A stretch of 64,000 nucleotides of DNA, taken from contig NZ_LMOD01000001.1 in NCBI RefSeq assembly GCF_001423485.1, positions 688,617 to 752,616 of the forward strand, given 5' to 3'. Source of the stretch: Microbacterium sp. Leaf320. Its GTDB lineage: Bacteria; Actinomycetota; Actinomycetes; Actinomycetales; Microbacteriaceae. The notes below the pieces were generated by a model that did not search any database, was not told where the DNA came from, and was given only the letters and a program-made list of their open reading frames with translations. Of this stretch, positions 18,573-26,165 are shown one piece after another. Positions within the stretch are counted from its first letter, which is position 1. Each line of letters begins with the position of its first letter. The position numbers were made by a program, and so were the translations under genes.

Positions 18573-18887
18573 ATGGCCACGCTGTTCTACGGAGCATCCG
18601 ATGTTCCGATCCATATCGAGGACCGCGCGCTCGCGCACCTGAAGATCGTCATCGCGACGAAGCTCCGCAGGCAGGAGAGCTTCACGCTGTCCTGGCGTCA
18701 CCCCGAGGGCGAGCCCGGCGGGCGCTCCACGATCTGGATCCACCCGTCCATCCCGCTCCGATTCACGTTCGACGAGCCGGAGCAGCCTCAGCTGAACGCG
18801 CGATGGATCGAGGATCTCATGCAGTCCGTGAACTCGACGGGTGGCATCCTTCTGGTCGACGAGGTCATCGACGCGCCGACGCAGTGA
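18573..18887 (+). CDS. Small conserved Microbacteriaceae protein (DUF7882-like)
   Basis: A 104-residue protein beginning MATLFYGASDVPIHIEDRAL. It resembles short proteins common in Microbacteriaceae, sometimes mislabelled as ATP-dependent DNA ligase; no ligase motif is present. It carries a predicted beta-rich core (SFTLSWRHPEGEPGGRSTIWIHPSIPLRF). The -10 TATTCT at 18561-18566 ends 6 bases before the ATG, so translation is likely leaderless. The function is unknown. The family attribution is from memory and moderate. Confidence 0.7.
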   Translation: MATLFYGASDVPIHIEDRALAHLKIVIATKLRRQESFTLSWRHPEGEPGGRSTIWIHPSIPLRFTFDEPEQPQLNARWIEDLMQSVNSTGGILLVDEVIDAPTQ

Positions 18888-18938
18888 TCGCTCGCGGAGC
18901 CAAGCGAGGACCGAGCGCCCCGGGAGGGGTGCGCAGCG

Positions 18939-19505
18939 TCAGCCGGCCCACTCGATGAGGATGAGCCCCTGACGGGTGTCGGCGAACTTCACCCAGCCGT
19001 CTCCGAAGAGGTACGTCATGCCGTAGCCGTCTTCGTCGGTCCCCATGGAGAACTGCGGGTTCTCTGTGATGTAGACGCCGTCGGAGCCGTCCTCGCGTGT
19101 CCACCCCTGCGAGAGGAGCGATGACTGCGCCTGCGTCGCGTCGTCGGCGGAGATCTCGGACCATCCGTAGAGCTGACCGTGGTCGGAGGCGACCGTGTAG
19201 TCCGCCCAGAAGCAGAGCAATCCGTCGGAGAGCGTGACGTCGCCGATCACGAACTCCTTCTCCTCGAACGTCCACCCGGCGTCCGTGAGCGCCTGCACGG
19301 TGCCGGCGGACACGATCGTGTCGCATGTCGGCTCCGTCGTGGTCTCCGGAGACTGCGTCGCGACCGGCTCAGTGGTCGCAGTGGGGGACGGCTTCGGAGC
19401 CTTCGGAGTCGGGGTCGCCTCTGCGTCAGGTGCGCCGGCGCAGGAGGTGAGCGCCACTGCCAGAAGCAGCGCGCCGAATGCGGCGGAGGTCGTGCGTGTG
19501 ATCAT
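18939..19505 (-). CDS. Hypothetical lipoprotein
   Basis: A 188-residue exported lipoprotein. A signal peptide (residues 1-21) ends in the lipobox LTSC, so the cysteine would be acylated and the protein anchored outside the cell membrane. A Thr/Pro/Ala-rich linker of about 35 residues (EATPTPKAPKPSPT) follows, then a compact domain with two Trp-rich segments. I do not recognise the domain. It lies 13 bases downstream of hisN on the same strand and may be co-transcribed with it. Confidence 0.75.
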   Translation of the reverse strand: MITRTTSAAFGALLLAVALTSCAGAPDAEATPTPKAPKPSPTATTEPVATQSPETTTEPTCDTIVSAGTVQALTDAGWTFEEKEFVIGDVTLSDGLLCFWADYTVASDHGQLYGWSEISADDATQAQSSLLSQGWTREDGSDGVYITENPQFSMGTDEDGYGMTYLFGDGWVKFADTRQGLILIEWAG

Positions 19506-19518
19506 CGCGGTGCCTTCG

Positions 19519-20316
19519 TCAATCGTGGAGAAGCTCGAGGAAGGCGTCGTGGAGGACGCCGTTGCTGGCGAGTGTCGACAAATCCGAGATCGTCTCGGTG
19601 CCGTCGAACCCGGTCATGCGGCCTCCGGCCTCGCGCACGATCGGCACGGCCGCTGCGACGTCGTACTCCTTGACGCCGAACTCCGCGACCATGTCGATGC
19701 GTCCCTCTGCGAGCAGCATGTACGCGTAGATGTCTCCGTATGCGCGGTCCCGCCAGACGCGGTCGGCGAGCTTCAGCAGCTGATCGAGGTGGCCGGACTC
19801 CGCCCACTGCGCGATGCTCTGGAAGCTCACGCTCGCGTCATCGAGAGACGACACCGAGGATGCGTGGATGCGGCGGGGCTCGGCATCCGTCGCCGTCCAT
19901 GCGCCGGATCCTGCGGCTGCCCACCAGCGCCGGCCGAGCGCCGGCATGCTGACGACTCCGACCTGCGGGACGCCGTCGACCGCGAGCGCGATCATGGTGC
20001 CCCAGAGGGGGACGCCGCGGAGGAAGTTCGCCGTGCCGTCGATCGGGTCGATGATCCACTGACGATGCGTGCTTCCCTGTGCGCCGAACTCCTCCCCGAA
20101 GATCCCGTCATCCGGGCGCTCCGACGCGAGGATCTCGCGGATCGCCCGCTCCGTCGCGAGGTCGGCGTCGGTCACGTGCGAGCGGTCAGCCTTGGTCGAG
20201 ATCTCGAGGTCGGGGCTGTCGAATCGCGGCAACGACTGTGCGTCGGCGGCGTCGGCCAGCCGGAGGGCGAGCTCGAGGTCGCGAGAGAGGTCGTCGGCGC
20301 TGGGGGAGGCGGTCAC
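19519..20316 (-). CDS. hisN: Inositol monophosphatase family / histidinol-phosphatase HisN
   Basis: Mg-dependent phosphatase of the inositol monophosphatase fold. In actinobacteria this group performs the histidinol-phosphate dephosphorylation of histidine synthesis. Metal-binding motifs are GEEFG near residue 75 and DPIDGTANF near residue 90. The C-terminal part carries YDVAAAVPIVREAGG. The 265 residues are normal. A GTG start with -10 TATCCT (rc of 20323-20328) 6 bases upstream suggests leaderless translation. A broader inositol phosphatase role cannot be excluded. Confidence 0.85.
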   Translation of the reverse strand: MTASPSADDLSRDLELALRLADAADAQSLPRFDSPDLEISTKADRSHVTDADLATERAIREILASERPDDGIFGEEFGAQGSTHRQWIIDPIDGTANFLRGVPLWGTMIALAVDGVPQVGVVSMPALGRRWWAAAGSGAWTATDAEPRRIHASSVSSLDDASVSFQSIAQWAESGHLDQLLKLADRVWRDRAYGDIYAYMLLAEGRIDMVAEFGVKEYDVAAAVPIVREAGGRMTGFDGTETISDLSTLASNGVLHDAFLELLHD

Positions 20317-20464
20317 TCTCTTAGGATAACCGGCCGAATGGCGGCCTCAGAGAGGGGCGGACTCAGGGCGACACGCGCGGACGACGCGATGTACCCGCCT
20401 CGATTTCGCACGGCGGCAATCGGCTGGTAATGTAATTCCTCGGCCGGGGGATTCACCGGGCCAC

Positions 20465-20537
20465 GCACCTCTAGCTCAATCGGCAGAGCAACTGACTCTT
20501 AATCAGTGGGTTCTCGGTTCAAGTCCGAGGGGGTGCA
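20465..20537 (+). tRNA. tRNA-Lys (CTT)
   Basis: 73-base cloverleaf. The acceptor GCACCTC pairs with GGGGTGC. The anticodon stem ACTGA/TCAGT encloses the loop CTCTTAA with anticodon CTT. The T-arm is CTCGG-TTCAAGT-CCGAG. CCA is not encoded. Its 3' half is duplicated at 21004-21044, so it looks like an integration target. Confidence 0.95.
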
Positions 20538-20547
20538 CGGATCAGCC
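20507..20547 (+). repeat. Direct repeat copy 1 (candidate att site inside tRNA-Lys)
   Basis: 41 bases, from the tRNA-Lys anticodon stem through the 3' end to 10 bases beyond it, recur exactly at 21004-21044. Tyrosine integrases typically use such tRNA 3' halves as att cores. Confidence 0.85.
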
Positions 20548-20583
20548 CTGTAGACACTCTCGCCAGTGTTTACGGGGCTTTTT
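20544..20583 (+). terminator. Terminator after tRNA-Lys
   Basis: A 15-bp stem (AGCCCTGTAGACACT with its partner, including G-U pairs) with loop CTCGCC, followed by TTTT. It begins inside the repeated segment. Its loop is identical to that of the terminator at 21041-21076. Confidence 0.85.
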
Positions 20584-20626
20584 CGCTTTTCAGGATCGGT
20601 GGGTAACGATGCCGCCCGGGCCGCCG

Positions 20627-20950
20627 TCAGGGTGAATCCTGCGGGGAACGGTCGAATCGAGTAGGCCAAGCGAGCGACACACCCCTGACTATGATCACCC
20701 AGCCGAGTAAGAAGGCGGCGAAGCCGCCGAGAAGAGCAAGCACCGGCCGGAAGAAGTCATACGCCGGGATCTGCCTCGGATTCGGTTCGGCCAAGATCGG
20801 TACATAGCTCAACCACGCCGAGAGCACCTGCATCCCCATGCCGACGATCTGAGACCCCATGATGACGGCGAGCACGGTGCCACCCAGGATTATGGCTGCA
20901 CCGCCGAGTAGTAGGCCGGTCGCAGCCCACCCCCGCCGCCAAACGTTCAT
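20627..20950 (-). CDS. Hypothetical membrane protein inside the tRNA-Lys repeat-bounded segment
   Basis: A 107-residue protein with about two or three hydrophobic helices: residues 9-31, possibly 33-49, and 68-90 (LALLGGFAAFLLGWVIIVRG). The tail is basic then acidic. I do not recognise the family. It is the only gene between the two 41-bp repeats, and its base composition is visibly less GC-rich than that of the neighbours. This fits acquisition with the segment. Confidence 0.6.
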   Translation of the reverse strand: MNVWRRGWAATGLLLGGAAIILGGTVLAVIMGSQIVGMGMQVLSAWLSYVPILAEPNPRQIPAYDFFRPVLALLGGFAAFLLGWVIIVRGVSLAWPTRFDRSPQDSP

Positions 20951-21003
20951 CTGCCGCCTCCACCGGTTTCGCGTTGGGCGATTCTCGCACGCACGTCATG
21001 CGT

Positions 21004-21044
21004 TGGGTTCTCGGTTCAAGTCCGAGGGGGTGCACGGATCAGCC
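21004..21044 (+). repeat. Direct repeat copy 2 (tRNA-Lys 3'-half fragment)
   Basis: Exact 41-base copy of 20507-20547. The upstream tRNA half is missing here, so this is not a functional tRNA. It would be the distal att site of an element integrated in tRNA-Lys. Confidence 0.85.
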
Positions 21045-21076
21045 TCGATGACTCTCGCCAGTCATCGGGGCTTTTT
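21041..21076 (+). terminator. Terminator after tRNA-Lys fragment
   Basis: A 13-bp stem AGCCTCGATGACT / AGTCATCGGGGCT with one G-U pair, loop CTCGCC, then TTTTT. It is homologous in design to the terminator at 20544 but has different paired bases. Confidence 0.85.
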
Positions 21077-21140
21077 CGCGTCTGCGGTGCTACTGCCCTG
21101 ATCGCGTCCCGTGCGCTAGTTTGATGCAAACGCTAAGGGG

Positions 21141-21557
21141 ATGGCGATGCGGATACTGGTGGCGAGGTGCGCCGTCGTGGCTGTCACGGCGGTCTTCGGG
21201 CTGGGGCTCAGCGGCTGTTCCACGGTGGTGGAGAAGACCGTCGACCACACGACGTCCTCCGTGACGCTGGCTCCCGGGGAGGCGCTCGTCGTCGATTTCG
21301 GCGAGGTGAATCACACCGTCGGCGACGAATGGATCATCACCCAGGAGCCCGACCCGGAGGTGCTCGGGCCCGGAGACGAACGCTCCCGTTACCTCGGTGA
21401 GGAGGGCGAGGCCGGCGCTCCGAGCGAGCTGTCCTATCGCTTCGCGCCGGTCGGCGATGGCACGACGGTGATCCAGTTCGAGTACCAGTTCCGGGGCTCG
21501 GTTCCCGAGGACGTGAGCGATCAGGAGACCGCGGAGATCACCGTCACGGTCAAGTGA
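21141..21557 (+). CDS. Lipoprotein with chagasin-like (inhibitor I42) domain
   Basis: A 138-residue exported lipoprotein with signal peptide and lipobox LSGC at about residues 23-26. The mature part resembles chagasin-family cysteine protease inhibitors. NHTVGDEW (near 57-64) fits the loop N-P-T-T-G-x-x-W, and the strand pattern FAPVGDGTTVIQFEYQFRG fits the loop before RPW, although RPW itself is replaced. Inhibitory activity is therefore uncertain. AAGGGG precedes the ATG; a second in-frame ATG two codons later is possible. Confidence 0.65.
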   Translation: MAMRILVARCAVVAVTAVFGLGLSGCSTVVEKTVDHTTSSVTLAPGEALVVDFGEVNHTVGDEWIITQEPDPEVLGPGDERSRYLGEEGEAGAPSELSYRFAPVGDGTTVIQFEYQFRGSVPEDVSDQETAEITVTVK

Positions 21558-21562
21558 CGCGC

Positions 21563-22036
21563 TCAGGCGACGGCGATGACCTCGCCGTCGGTGAGCACTT
21601 TCAGGCTCTCGAAGGTGAGCGGCATCACCGTATGCGGGTGGCCCGCGGCCGCCCAGATCTCCGGGTGTTCACTGAGCGCGTCGTCGATGTAGGTGCGCAG
21701 CCGCGCAGGGTGCCCGACCGGTGCGACGCCGCCGATCGCCTGCCCCGTCGCCTCGCGGACGACGGATGCCGGTGCCATCCCGATGGCGTCTGCGCCGACG
21801 CTCCGGGCGAGGACCTCGAGGTCGACCCGGTGGCCGCCGCTCGTCATGACGAGCACGGGGGTTCCATCCGCGACGAACACGAGGCTGTTCGCGATCGCTG
21901 CGACGTCGCATCGGATGGCGGCTGCGGCTTCGGCGGCGGTGCGAGCGGAGTCCGGGAGGACGCGGATCTCCGACTCGACGCCCGCCTCTCGGAGGTGCTG
22001 CTGGACGAGTCTGCTGCGTTCGGGGAGGGCGCTCAT
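21563..22036 (-). CDS. YbaK/EbsC-family aminoacyl-tRNA deacylase
   Basis: A 157-residue protein of the YbaK/ProX fold. These proteins hydrolyse mischarged tRNAs in trans, for example Cys-tRNA-Pro. The features IANSLVFVADGTPVLVMTSGGHRVD and IGGVAPVGHP are the family core; GHP carries a conserved catalytic-region residue. The start at 22036 gives the family N-terminus, and a -10 TACCGT (rc of 22043-22048) ends 6 bases before it. It is convergent with the chagasin-like gene, with a 5-base gap. The exact tRNA substrate is not determined. Confidence 0.85.
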   Translation of the reverse strand: MSALPERSRLVQQHLREAGVESEIRVLPDSARTAAEAAAAIRCDVAAIANSLVFVADGTPVLVMTSGGHRVDLEVLARSVGADAIGMAPASVVREATGQAIGGVAPVGHPARLRTYIDDALSEHPEIWAAAGHPHTVMPLTFESLKVLTDGEVIAVA

Positions 22037-22070
22037 GGGCCCACGGTACCGAACGCAGCAGACTCGCGGA

Positions 22071-23297
22071 TCAGGCGGCGTCGCCGAGCAGGATCGCCTC
22101 GGCGTCCTCGACCGTCGCATCTTCGGGCTCGTCGTCGATGTGCGAGAGGATCCTGCGGCCAAGGAAGACGGTGAGGGCGGCGATGAGGACCGCGACCGCG
22201 GCGACGACGTAGGGGATCGTGGCGTTGAACGCGTGCCAGAGGGCTGCGGCGAGCGGCGGGGCGATCGCGCCGCCGAGGAACCTCACCGAGGAGTATGCGG
22301 AGGATGCAACCGAACGCGGCAGGTCGGTCGCCTCCATCACCGCTTCGGTGAGCACGGTGTTCATGACGCCGAGGAGCAGTCCGCCGATGACGATGCACAC
22401 GACGAGTGCGGTAGCGGATTCGACCAGGAACCCCGCGACGACCAGATCGATCGCGAGGAGGGGCAGGACAGTGAGGATGACGCTGGTACGCGACATCCGG
22501 CGCATCAACAGGGGAGCCACCCACACGCTGGTGATCGCGAGCGCCAGGCCCCACCCGAAGAAGGTGAAGCCGATGCCCATCGCGCCGAAGCCGAGCGGGA
22601 ACGGTGAGAAGGCGAGCAGGATGAAGAACCCGATGTTGTAGAAGAACGCGGCGACGGCGAGGATCGCCAGCGCGGGGCGGCCGAGAGCCTTGAAGGGTGC
22701 CGAGAACGGGACGGGGGTGCGCTTCTCGCCGGGACCACGGAGGAGGACGAGAACGGCCAGGAAGGCGATCGCCATCAGCACCACGACTCCGAAGAACGGC
22801 GCACGCCAGCTCTGCTCGCCCAGAAGCCCGCCGAGGAGTGGTCCGATCGCGATACCGAGGCCCAGGGCGGCTTCGTAGAGGATGATCGCCGCGGAGCTGC
22901 CGCCCGATGCCGCACCCACGATGGTCGCGAGCGCCGTGGAGATGAACAGCGCGTTGCCGAGGCCCCAGCCGGCGCGGAAGCCGATGACCGCATCGACGCT
23001 GCCGCTGAGCGCGCAGAAGAGGGCGAAGACCACGATGAGCGCGAGCCCGATCAGGAGCGTCTTCTTCGCGCCGATACGAGACGAGATCCAACTGGTCACG
23101 AGCATCGCGAGTCCTGTCACCGCGAGGTAGCTCGTGAACAGCAGCTCCGTCTCGAACGGGCTCGCCTGGAGCGACTCGGCGATGGCGGGCAGAATCGGAT
23201 CCACCAGGCCGATGCCCATGAACGCGACGACGCACGCGAAGGCGACCGCCCATACCTGTGCTGGCTGCTTCCACACTGAGGTGGTGGTGGTGCTCAC
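22071..23297 (-). CDS. MFS drug/metabolite transporter
   Basis: A 408-residue, 12-helix major facilitator with proton-coupled antiporter features. After the first helix it reads GLVDPILPAIAESL. The 2-3 loop is SRIGAKKTLLIG. Helix 5 has the drug:H+ antiporter-type segment LGLGIAIGPLLGGLL. It resembles the ACDE/DHA1 group of multidrug exporters. The GTG start at 23297 overlaps the marR stop by 4 bases (GTGA), so it is translationally coupled to its probable repressor. The substrate is unknown. Confidence 0.85.
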   Translation of the reverse strand: MSTTTTSVWKQPAQVWAVAFACVVAFMGIGLVDPILPAIAESLQASPFETELLFTSYLAVTGLAMLVTSWISSRIGAKKTLLIGLALIVVFALFCALSGSVDAVIGFRAGWGLGNALFISTALATIVGAASGGSSAAIILYEAALGLGIAIGPLLGGLLGEQSWRAPFFGVVVLMAIAFLAVLVLLRGPGEKRTPVPFSAPFKALGRPALAILAVAAFFYNIGFFILLAFSPFPLGFGAMGIGFTFFGWGLALAITSVWVAPLLMRRMSRTSVILTVLPLLAIDLVVAGFLVESATALVVCIVIGGLLLGVMNTVLTEAVMEATDLPRSVASSAYSSVRFLGGAIAPPLAAALWHAFNATIPYVVAAVAVLIAALTVFLGRRILSHIDDEPEDATVEDAEAILLGDAA

Positions 23298-23731
23298 TCT
23301 GATGCTCCTGTCGAGTCGGTTTCGGTGTGCGCTGCGAGGATCTCCGCGGCGCGGGTGAGGATGCCCCACTCGTCGTCGTCGAGGCCGGCGAAGCGAGGGG
23401 TCAGGATGTCGCGGAACTCCGCACGCCAGGCCTTGAGCGCGTCCGAGCCCATCGACGTGATCGCCACGGCGATCGCCCGGGAATCCTCGGCGACGGGGGA
23501 GCGCAGCACGAGGCCCTCGCGCTCCAGGGTGCCGATCAGTCGGGTCATTCCCGGTTGGGTCGTCCGCGCCGCGGCCGCGAGCTCGCCCACGCGTTTCGGG
23601 CCGGACTGCTCGAGCAGGTTCAGCACCCGCCATTGAGCGGCCGGTGCGTCATTCCCGGCATCCTTGGCGGCTATTCGGCCCAGGGCGTACCCGGAGAGAA
23701 CGAGCGAGGGGATGACATCCTGGCGTTGCAT
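23294..23731 (-). CDS. MarR-family transcriptional regulator
   Basis: A 145-residue winged-helix repressor with RVGELAAAARTTQPGMTRLIGTLEREGLV as the recognition region and an acidic, mobile C-terminus. It is co-transcribed with the MFS exporter, so it most likely controls the pump in response to its ligand. The ATG at 23731 follows a -10 TATACT (rc of 23739-23744) by 7 bases, so the mRNA is probably leaderless. An 8-bp inverted repeat covers this promoter. Confidence 0.88.
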   Translation of the reverse strand: MQRQDVIPSLVLSGYALGRIAAKDAGNDAPAAQWRVLNLLEQSGPKRVGELAAAARTTQPGMTRLIGTLEREGLVLRSPVAEDSRAIAVAITSMGSDALKAWRAEFRDILTPRFAGLDDDEWGILTRAAEILAAHTETDSTGASE

Positions 23732-23758
23732 ACCATCGAGTATATACCCAATGGTATG
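23729..23758 (-). promoter_or_regulatory. MarR operator over leaderless promoter
   Basis: Perfect inverted repeat CATACCAT (23729-23736) and ATGGTATG (23751-23758), with 14 bases between. It spans the start codon and the -10 TATACT of the marR-MFS operon. Binding of the MarR protein here would block transcription, so autoregulation is the natural reading. Confidence 0.7.
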
Positions 23759-23774
23759 TAAAGGGGGTGTGGGG

Positions 23775-24563
23775 TCAACGCCGTGAGCCTGCGATACGCG
23801 CGGAGAGCTGGTGCGCGTGAGCAAGCAGTGTGCGCCCCAGATCGGTGATCCGATCGGGGCCGAATCGGAAGCCGACACCCGTCAGGCTCAGGGCCCATTC
23901 GGGTCGGCCGGACCGGTCGAACACTGCGGCGCCGAGGCCCCAGCTGCCCTCGACGATCAGCCCGGGGTTGACGGCGTACCCGCGTTCCTTCGTCTCGGCG
24001 ATCCTCGCGCGAAGCGGCCGCTCTCCGTGCGGACGCCCCCAGGTGGTCTCGAGGTCGGGATGTCTCTCCAGATACGCGTCCACATCGTGGTCAGGAAGGA
24101 AAGACAGGATGGCGAGCCCGGCGCTGGCGACGCCCAGGGGGAAGCGCACGCCTTCACTCAGGACGAAGGAGCGGATCGGGAAGGACCCCTCCTCACGCAG
24201 CAGGCAGACGGTCTCATCCGCGCGCCGCACCGAGAGGAAGGCGCTCTCCTCCGTCTTGACCGCGAGTGACCGCACGATGTCGCGAGCCAGTGCCGTCACG
24301 TCATAGCGCGCTGCGGCGACGGAGCCCATGAGGAACAGCTCAGGCCCGGGCATCCACCTCGTGCTCTCGGCATCGCGGTCCACGAGGCCCTCGGCACGCA
24401 GCGCTGACAGGAGTCGATGGGCCGTCGATCGCGTCAGATCCGCAGAGCGGGCGAGGTCCTGCAACGACGCGCCGTCAGGGCCGCTCGCGGTGACCAGCCT
24501 CAGGAGCGAGGCGGCCCGTGCGATGGCCTGGGCGCCGGGGACGCTGCGCGAAGCGGATTCCAT
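23775..24563 (-). CDS. IclR-family transcriptional regulator
   Basis: A 262-residue regulator with an N-terminal winged helix (LQDLARSADLTRSTAHRLLSALRAEGLV, about residues 33-60) and a C-terminal IclR effector domain (FPLGVASAGLAILSFLP region and later Gly-rich strand). It is divergent from the CoA-transferase/thiolase genes, the arrangement seen for PcaR/CatR-type regulators. A leaderless promoter is suggested by TTGCGA, an 18-base spacer, TAGCGT (rc of 24571-24576) and 7 bases to the ATG. A perfect palindrome overlaps it. Confidence 0.88.
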   Translation of the reverse strand: MESASRSVPGAQAIARAASLLRLVTASGPDGASLQDLARSADLTRSTAHRLLSALRAEGLVDRDAESTRWMPGPELFLMGSVAAARYDVTALARDIVRSLAVKTEESAFLSVRRADETVCLLREEGSFPIRSFVLSEGVRFPLGVASAGLAILSFLPDHDVDAYLERHPDLETTWGRPHGERPLRARIAETKERGYAVNPGLIVEGSWGLGAAVFDRSGRPEWALSLTGVGFRFGPDRITDLGRTLLAHAHQLSARIAGSRR

Positions 24564-24564
24564 A

Positions 24565-24595
24565 ATGTGGACGCTACGTCGTGAAGCGTCCACAT
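24565..24595 (+). promoter_or_regulatory. IclR-type operator in the divergent intergenic region
   Basis: Perfect 11-bp inverted repeat ATGTGGACGCT (24565-24575) and AGCGTCCACAT (24585-24595), with 9 bases between. It covers the presumed iclR promoter and lies about 75 bases before the CoA-transferase start. The size and spacing suit an IclR dimer. Confidence 0.8.
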
Positions 24596-24668
24596 CGCAA
24601 GAGCCGCCTTCCGGTGAGCATGCCCGCGGGCGGATGCTGGACTCAGGCACGTCTTCGAAGGAGCACGC

Positions 24669-25442
24669 GTGATCGACAAGCAGTGGGCATCGGCATCAGA
24701 GGCCGTCGCGGACATCGAGGACGGCTCGTCGCTCGCGGTGGGTGGCTTCGGGCTCTCCGGCAATCCGATCGCCCTGATCGAGGCCCTGCTCGCCAAAGGC
24801 ACGAGAGACCTCAGCGTCGTGAGCAACAACTGCGGTGTCGACGACTGGGGACTGGGCGTTCTGCTGGCCGCTCAGCGCATCCGCAAGATGACGTCGTCCT
24901 ACGTCGGTGAGAACAAGGAGTTCGAACGCCAGTTCCTGTCGGGTGAGCTCGAGCTCGAGCTGACGCCCCAGGGGACGCTTGCCGAGAAACTCCGAGCGGG
25001 AGGATCCGGGATCGCCGCGTTCTACACGCAGACCGGAGTGGGGACCCAGGTCGCCGAGGGCGGGCTGCCCCGCCGGTACAACCCGGACGGCACGGTGGCC
25101 GTGGCGTCCGCTCCCAAGAACGTGCGCAGCTTCGAAGTCGCGGGAGAGCCGCGTGAATACGTGCTCGAAGAGGCGATCAGCACCGACTTCGCCCTCGTGC
25201 ACGCCCTCGTCGGCGACAGGCACGGCAACCTGATCTTCAACAAGGCCGCACGCAACTTCAATCCGCTCGCCGCGATGGCCGGGCGGATCTGCATCGCTCA
25301 GGTCGAGCAACTGGTCGAGCCCGGGGAGCTCGACCCCGATCGCGTCCATCTGCCCGGCGTCTTCGTTCATCGGATCGTCGAGGTCGGCGGCGACATCGCC
25401 AAGCGCATCGAACGGCGCACGGTCGCCGCGGAAGGAGCCTGA
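24669..25442 (+). CDS. scoA: 3-oxoacid CoA-transferase subunit A
   Basis: Alpha subunit of a succinyl-CoA:3-oxoacid CoA-transferase. It activates acetoacetate, or beta-ketoadipate in the PcaI variant, with CoA from succinyl-CoA. The 257 residues carry the CoA-binding GGFGLSGNP near residue 23 and the family block [20 protein letters not shown]...[11 protein letters not shown]. The latter resembles SCOT/ScoA more than generic sequences. A GTG start with AAGGAG upstream. It is co-transcribed with subunit B and a thiolase and divergent from iclR. Substrate choice between acetoacetate and 3-oxoadipate cannot be settled by sequence reading. Confidence 0.9.
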   Translation: MIDKQWASASEAVADIEDGSSLAVGGFGLSGNPIALIEALLAKGTRDLSVVSNNCGVDDWGLGVLLAAQRIRKMTSSYVGENKEFERQFLSGELELELTPQGTLAEKLRAGGSGIAAFYTQTGVGTQVAEGGLPRRYNPDGTVAVASAPKNVRSFEVAGEPREYVLEEAISTDFALVHALVGDRHGNLIFNKAARNFNPLAAMAGRICIAQVEQLVEPGELDPDRVHLPGVFVHRIVEVGGDIAKRIERRTVAAEGA

Positions 25443-25443
25443 C

Positions 25444-26094
25444 ATGGCGCTCACGCGTGACGAGATGGCCGCCCGTGCAGCGGCCGAGCTTCGGGACGGC
25501 TCGTACGTCAACCTCGGCATCGGACTGCCGACTCTCGTGCCGAATCATGTGCCGCAGGGGGTCACCGTCGTGCTGCAGTCGGAGAACGGGATATTGGGCG
25601 TCGGTCCGTATCCGCACGAGGAATCGGTGGACCCCGACCTCATCAACGCGGGCAAGGAGACGGTGACCGTCCTTCCCGGCGCGGCGTTCTTCGACTCGGC
25701 GCTGAGCTTCGGGATGATCCGCGGCGGCAAGATCGACGCCGCGATCCTCGGAGCGATGCAGGTGTCGGCGGGGGGTGACCTCGCGAACTGGATGATCCCT
25801 GGAAAGATGGTGAAGGGCCCGGGCGGAGCGATGGATCTCGTGCACGGCGCGGGCCGCGTGATCGTGCTCATGGAGCACGTCGCGAAGGACGGATCGGCGA
25901 AGATCGTCCGGGACTGCTCGCTGCCGCTCACCGGGCGGGGAGTCGTTGACCGGATCATCACCGACCTTGCGGTGATCGACGTCACACAGGAAGGGGTCGT
26001 GCTCGCCGAACTGGCGCCGGGAGTCACCGTGGAGCAGGTCGTTGCAGCGACCGAACCGCCGCTCATCATCTCCGATGCGCTGCGCACGGCATGA
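25444..26094 (+). CDS. scoB: 3-oxoacid CoA-transferase subunit B
   Basis: Beta subunit of the same CoA-transferase; it carries the catalytic glutamate. The motif [12 protein letters not shown] near residue 46 supplies this Glu, and [12 protein letters not shown] near the N-terminus is the family signature. The 216 residues are normal. It follows subunit A by one base and precedes a thiolase, so the route would end in acyl-CoA cleavage. The stop codon lies at the start of a 16-bp tandem repeat that fills the gap to the thiolase. Confidence 0.92.
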   Translation: MALTRDEMAARAAAELRDGSYVNLGIGLPTLVPNHVPQGVTVVLQSENGILGVGPYPHEESVDPDLINAGKETVTVLPGAAFFDSALSFGMIRGGKIDAAILGAMQVSAGGDLANWMIPGKMVKGPGGAMDLVHGAGRVIVLMEHVAKDGSAKIVRDCSLPLTGRGVVDRIITDLAVIDVTQEGVVLAELAPGVTVEQVVAATEPPLIISDALRTA

Positions 26095-26153
26095 ATGACA
26101 GGGCGCATTGAAAGACAGGGCGCATGAACGACAGGGCGCATGAACGACAGGAC
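26091..26153 (+). repeat. 16-bp tandem repeats between scoB and the thiolase gene
   Basis: About 3.5 units of ATGAAYGACAGGGCGC, the second with an extra base. Each repeats an ATGA or ATTGA motif including the scoB stop region. Several ATG codons occur in different frames before the real thiolase start. Confidence 0.85.
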
Positions 26154-26165
26154 AGAAGGACAGCG

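Noticed and set aside
20757..21035. Minus-strand frame starting MHPLGLEPRTQ
   Set aside because: It translates the tRNA-Lys fragment. Such sequences recur in databases as spurious proteins.
20465..21076. An active prophage or integrative element at tRNA-Lys
   Set aside because: No integrase, excisionase or replication gene lies between the repeats. At most a relic is supported.
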